From Pseudomonas sp. ACN8 (GTDB lineage: Bacteria > Pseudomonadota > Gammaproteobacteria > Pseudomonadales > Pseudomonadaceae), in NCBI RefSeq assembly GCF_002303925.1, contig NZ_MRCS01000027.1, positions 25,665 to 89,664 of the forward strand: 64,000 nucleotides of DNA. Direction: 5' to 3'. Under the pieces are notes generated by a model. That model ran no database searches. It had not been told where the DNA came from and saw only the letters and a list, made by a program, of their open reading frames with translations. The position numbers were made by a program, and so were the translations under genes. Shown in pieces: positions 62,336-64,000 of the stretch. The stretch's first letter is position 1; each line of letters begins with the position of its first letter.

Positions 62336-63763
62336 CTAAGGCTCTATGTGTTCTTCCGGACGCTTAACTCGCCGTCCGTCATTTTTTGACAGTTGCGAGA
62401 AGATCGTCGCGGCCAGCATCGCCATGATTCCCACGGTCACGAAGGTCAATTGGAATGCCCCCAGGACCGTGTCCACGCCATCATTGCCAATTTCCGCGGT
62501 AAAGCCACCGAGCAGCGCACCCGCGCAGGCAACCCCCAAACTCAGGGACAACTGTGCGACCACCGACAGCAAACTGTTGCCGCTGCTGGCGCTGGCGTCG
62601 TCGAGGTCGATCAGCGTCACGGTGTTCATCGCGGTGAACTGCAAGGAGTTGATCGCCCCGAGGATCGCCAGCAGGCACAGCAGCAGCCAGTACGGCGTCT
62701 GCTCGCTGACCAGGCCCATGCTCGCCAGCATGATCCCCAGCGCCAGGGTATTGCCGGTGAGCACGATGCGGTAACCCAGGCGCTCGATCAGCGGCCGCGC
62801 CACCCACTTGGCGATCATCGCCGCCGCCGCCAGCGGCAGCATGCTCATCCCGGCTTGGGACGGCGAATAGCCCAGCGCCACTTGCAGCAGCAACGGCACC
62901 AGAAAGGGCAGGGCGCCGCTGCCGAGGCGGGCGAACAGATTGCCGAGAATGCCGACGGCAAAGGTTCGGGTCTTGAACAGCGACGGCGCGAACAACGGGT
63001 TTTCGATATGCCCGGCGCGTAACCAGTACGCCGCCAGGCACGCCATCCCGCCAAACAGCAGCAACATCACCCGAAGGTGCGGCAAGTGCAGTTCGCCCAG
63101 GCCCTCCATGGCGATAGTGATCAGAATCATCGCCGCGCCAAACAGCACGAAACCCAGGCTATCGAAACGGGTGCGCTCGGAACCGCGCAGGTCCGGGATG
63201 AATTTCCACACGGCGTAGCAACCGACCAGCCCCACCGGCAGGTTGATCAGGAAGATCCAGTGCCAGGTCAGGTACTGCACCATCCAGCCGCCCATGGTCG
63301 GGCCGATCAACGGACCGAGCAGCCCGGGAATGGTGATGAAGCCCATGATCCGCACCAGTTCCGAGCGCGGGTAGGCGCGCAACACCACCAGCCGCCCGAC
63401 CGGCAACATCAACGCGCCGCCCAGGCCCTGGATCACCCGGGCGCCGATCAACATGCTCAGGCTGCTCGACAATGCGCAGAGCAGCGAGCCGAGGCTGAAC
63501 AGCAAAATCGCGCTGAAGAAGATTTTCCGGGTGCCGAAGCGATCGGCGATCCAGCCGGACGCGGGAATCAGCAAGGCGACCGTGAGCATGTAGGCGATGA
63601 TCACGCCCTGCATGCGCAATGGATCTTCGGCGAGGTCCCGGGCCATGGCGGGCAGGGCGGTGTTGAGGATCGTCCCGTCGAGGGACTGCATGAAGAAGGC
63701 AATGGCGACGACCCAGGGTATCCAGCGGGCGGTCACAGCGTCGAGAGGTGGGCGGTTGGGCAT
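62336..63763 (-). CDS. MFS multidrug transporter, DHA2 (MdtD/EmrB-like)
   Basis: This 475-residue protein has about fourteen hydrophobic helices and DHA2 motifs: FFMQSLDGTILNTALPAMA at helix 1, IADRFGTRKIFFSAI between helices 2 and 3, and the helix-5 segment GPLIGPTMGGWMVQYLTWHW. The most similar known type is MdtD. No membrane-fusion or outer-membrane partner gene is adjacent. The ATG at 63763 (MPNRPPLDAVTARW) is chosen; upstream frame to 63856 enters a REP pair. Confidence 0.9.
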   Translation of the reverse strand: MPNRPPLDAVTARWIPWVVAIAFFMQSLDGTILNTALPAMARDLAEDPLRMQGVIIAYMLTVALLIPASGWIADRFGTRKIFFSAILLFSLGSLLCALSSSLSMLIGARVIQGLGGALMLPVGRLVVLRAYPRSELVRIMGFITIPGLLGPLIGPTMGGWMVQYLTWHWIFLINLPVGLVGCYAVWKFIPDLRGSERTRFDSLGFVLFGAAMILITIAMEGLGELHLPHLRVMLLLFGGMACLAAYWLRAGHIENPLFAPSLFKTRTFAVGILGNLFARLGSGALPFLVPLLLQVALGYSPSQAGMSMLPLAAAAMIAKWVARPLIERLGYRIVLTGNTLALGIMLASMGLVSEQTPYWLLLCLLAILGAINSLQFTAMNTVTLIDLDDASASSGNSLLSVVAQLSLSLGVACAGALLGGFTAEIGNDGVDTVLGAFQLTFVTVGIMAMLAATIFSQLSKNDGRRVKRPEEHIEP

Positions 63764-63798
63764 GGGACCCCTTGTCAGTGTGAGCTTTACTCCGTTCC

Positions 63799-63900
63799 TG
63801 CAGGAGCGAGCCTGCTCGCGATGAATGTGAAGGCGCTGCGTTTTTCCAGGCAGCACGCGTCATCGTTCACGACCATCGCGAGCAGGCTCGCTCCTACAGG
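63799..63900. repeat. REP pair at the right end
   Basis: GCAGGAGCGAGCCTGCTCGCGAT (63800, one base off the usual TGTAGG start) and ATCGCGAGCAGGCTCGCTCCTACA (ending 63898). The inner part contains GTCATCGTTCACGACCAT. Confidence 0.9.
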
Positions 63901-63912
63901 GGGTAGGCGTGT

Positions 63913-64000
63913 TTACAGTGTTAGAGTCAATCGGCTGACCAGTGCCCCCGGCAATAACGCCGAAGCCGTCGCCCGCTGACTATAGGTACTCGCCGACAGC
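63913..64000 (-). CDS. 3' end of an unidentified gene cut by the window edge
   Basis: On the minus strand a frame enters from the right edge and ends at TAA (63913-63915) after about 28 codons, ending ALVSRLTLTL. It ends just before a REP pair, as real genes here do. Too short to identify. Confidence 0.4.
   Translation of the reverse strand, partial: LSASTYSQRATASALLPGALVSRLTLTL

Overview
The window is GC-rich chromosomal DNA from a Pseudomonas, most likely of the P. fluorescens group. Evidence: the gene neighbourhoods resemble known Pseudomonas chromosomes (chpA/chpC, rsmE-bioA, RhlE-type helicase/metF/ahcY, metK-arsR-tkt-epd-pgk-fba), and 18 paired REP elements of the TGTRGGAGCGAGC...GCTCGCTCCYACA type lie between genes. 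Genes are dense on both strands. I see no rRNA, tRNA, CRISPR array, prophage or insertion sequence. All identifications come from reading the sequence; no database search was run.

Layout. 1-3.8 kb: 3' end of chpA (chemosensory hybrid kinase of type IV pilus/twitching control), with a REP pair read through in frame, then chpC. 4.0-12.4 kb: malonate decarboxylase operon mdcABCDEGH-madLM with convergent mdcR. 12.5-16.7 kb: hemolysin III-type membrane protein and a LysR regulator divergent from a D-amino-acid oxidoreductase/RidA/binding-protein cluster. 16.8-25.6 kb: rsmE, bioA, a secreted flavin amine oxidase with a Lys/Ala/Pro tail, cytochrome b561-yceI, an RhlE-type helicase and a periplasmic binding protein. 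25.8-28.4 kb: metF and ahcY, the latter behind an S-adenosylhomocysteine (SAH) riboswitch with a readable promoter and a possible ribosome-binding-site switch. 28.5-39.8 kb: thioesterase, FNT-family channel, a 1534-residue dermonecrotic-toxin-like protein, MFS and EamA transporters, a MAPEG protein, mltA, a c'-type cytochrome and a DUF1090 protein. 39.9-50.8 kb: ligB, metK, an ArsR-methyltransferase regulator with a perfect 14-bp palindrome at its promoter, tkt, epd, pgk, two small lipoproteins and fba. 50.9-64 kb: an AT-rich orphan gene, an alginate-lyase-type protein without a signal peptide, a REC-PAS-GGDEF-EAL protein, a ygjP-type protein, a small winged-helix protein, elaA, a second orphan binding protein, yccS, a BaiN-type flavoprotein, dbpA, an MFS pump and the edge of one more gene.

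Functional themes. (1) Malonate use: uptake by MadLM, decarboxylation by MdcACDE, prosthetic-group synthesis and loading by MdcB/MdcG/MdcH. (2) The activated-methyl cycle: metK, ahcY and metF sit in two separate loci with two different apparent controls, an SAH riboswitch and an ArsR-methyltransferase repressor. (3) Central carbon and vitamin B6: transketolase, erythrose-4-phosphate dehydrogenase, phosphoglycerate kinase and aldolase in a row. The most unusual items are the REP pair inside chpA, the SAH riboswitch whose pseudoknot overlaps a hairpin over the ribosome-binding site, the arsR-metK palindrome, a REP pair with compensatory stem changes, and the orphan toxin-like giant protein.
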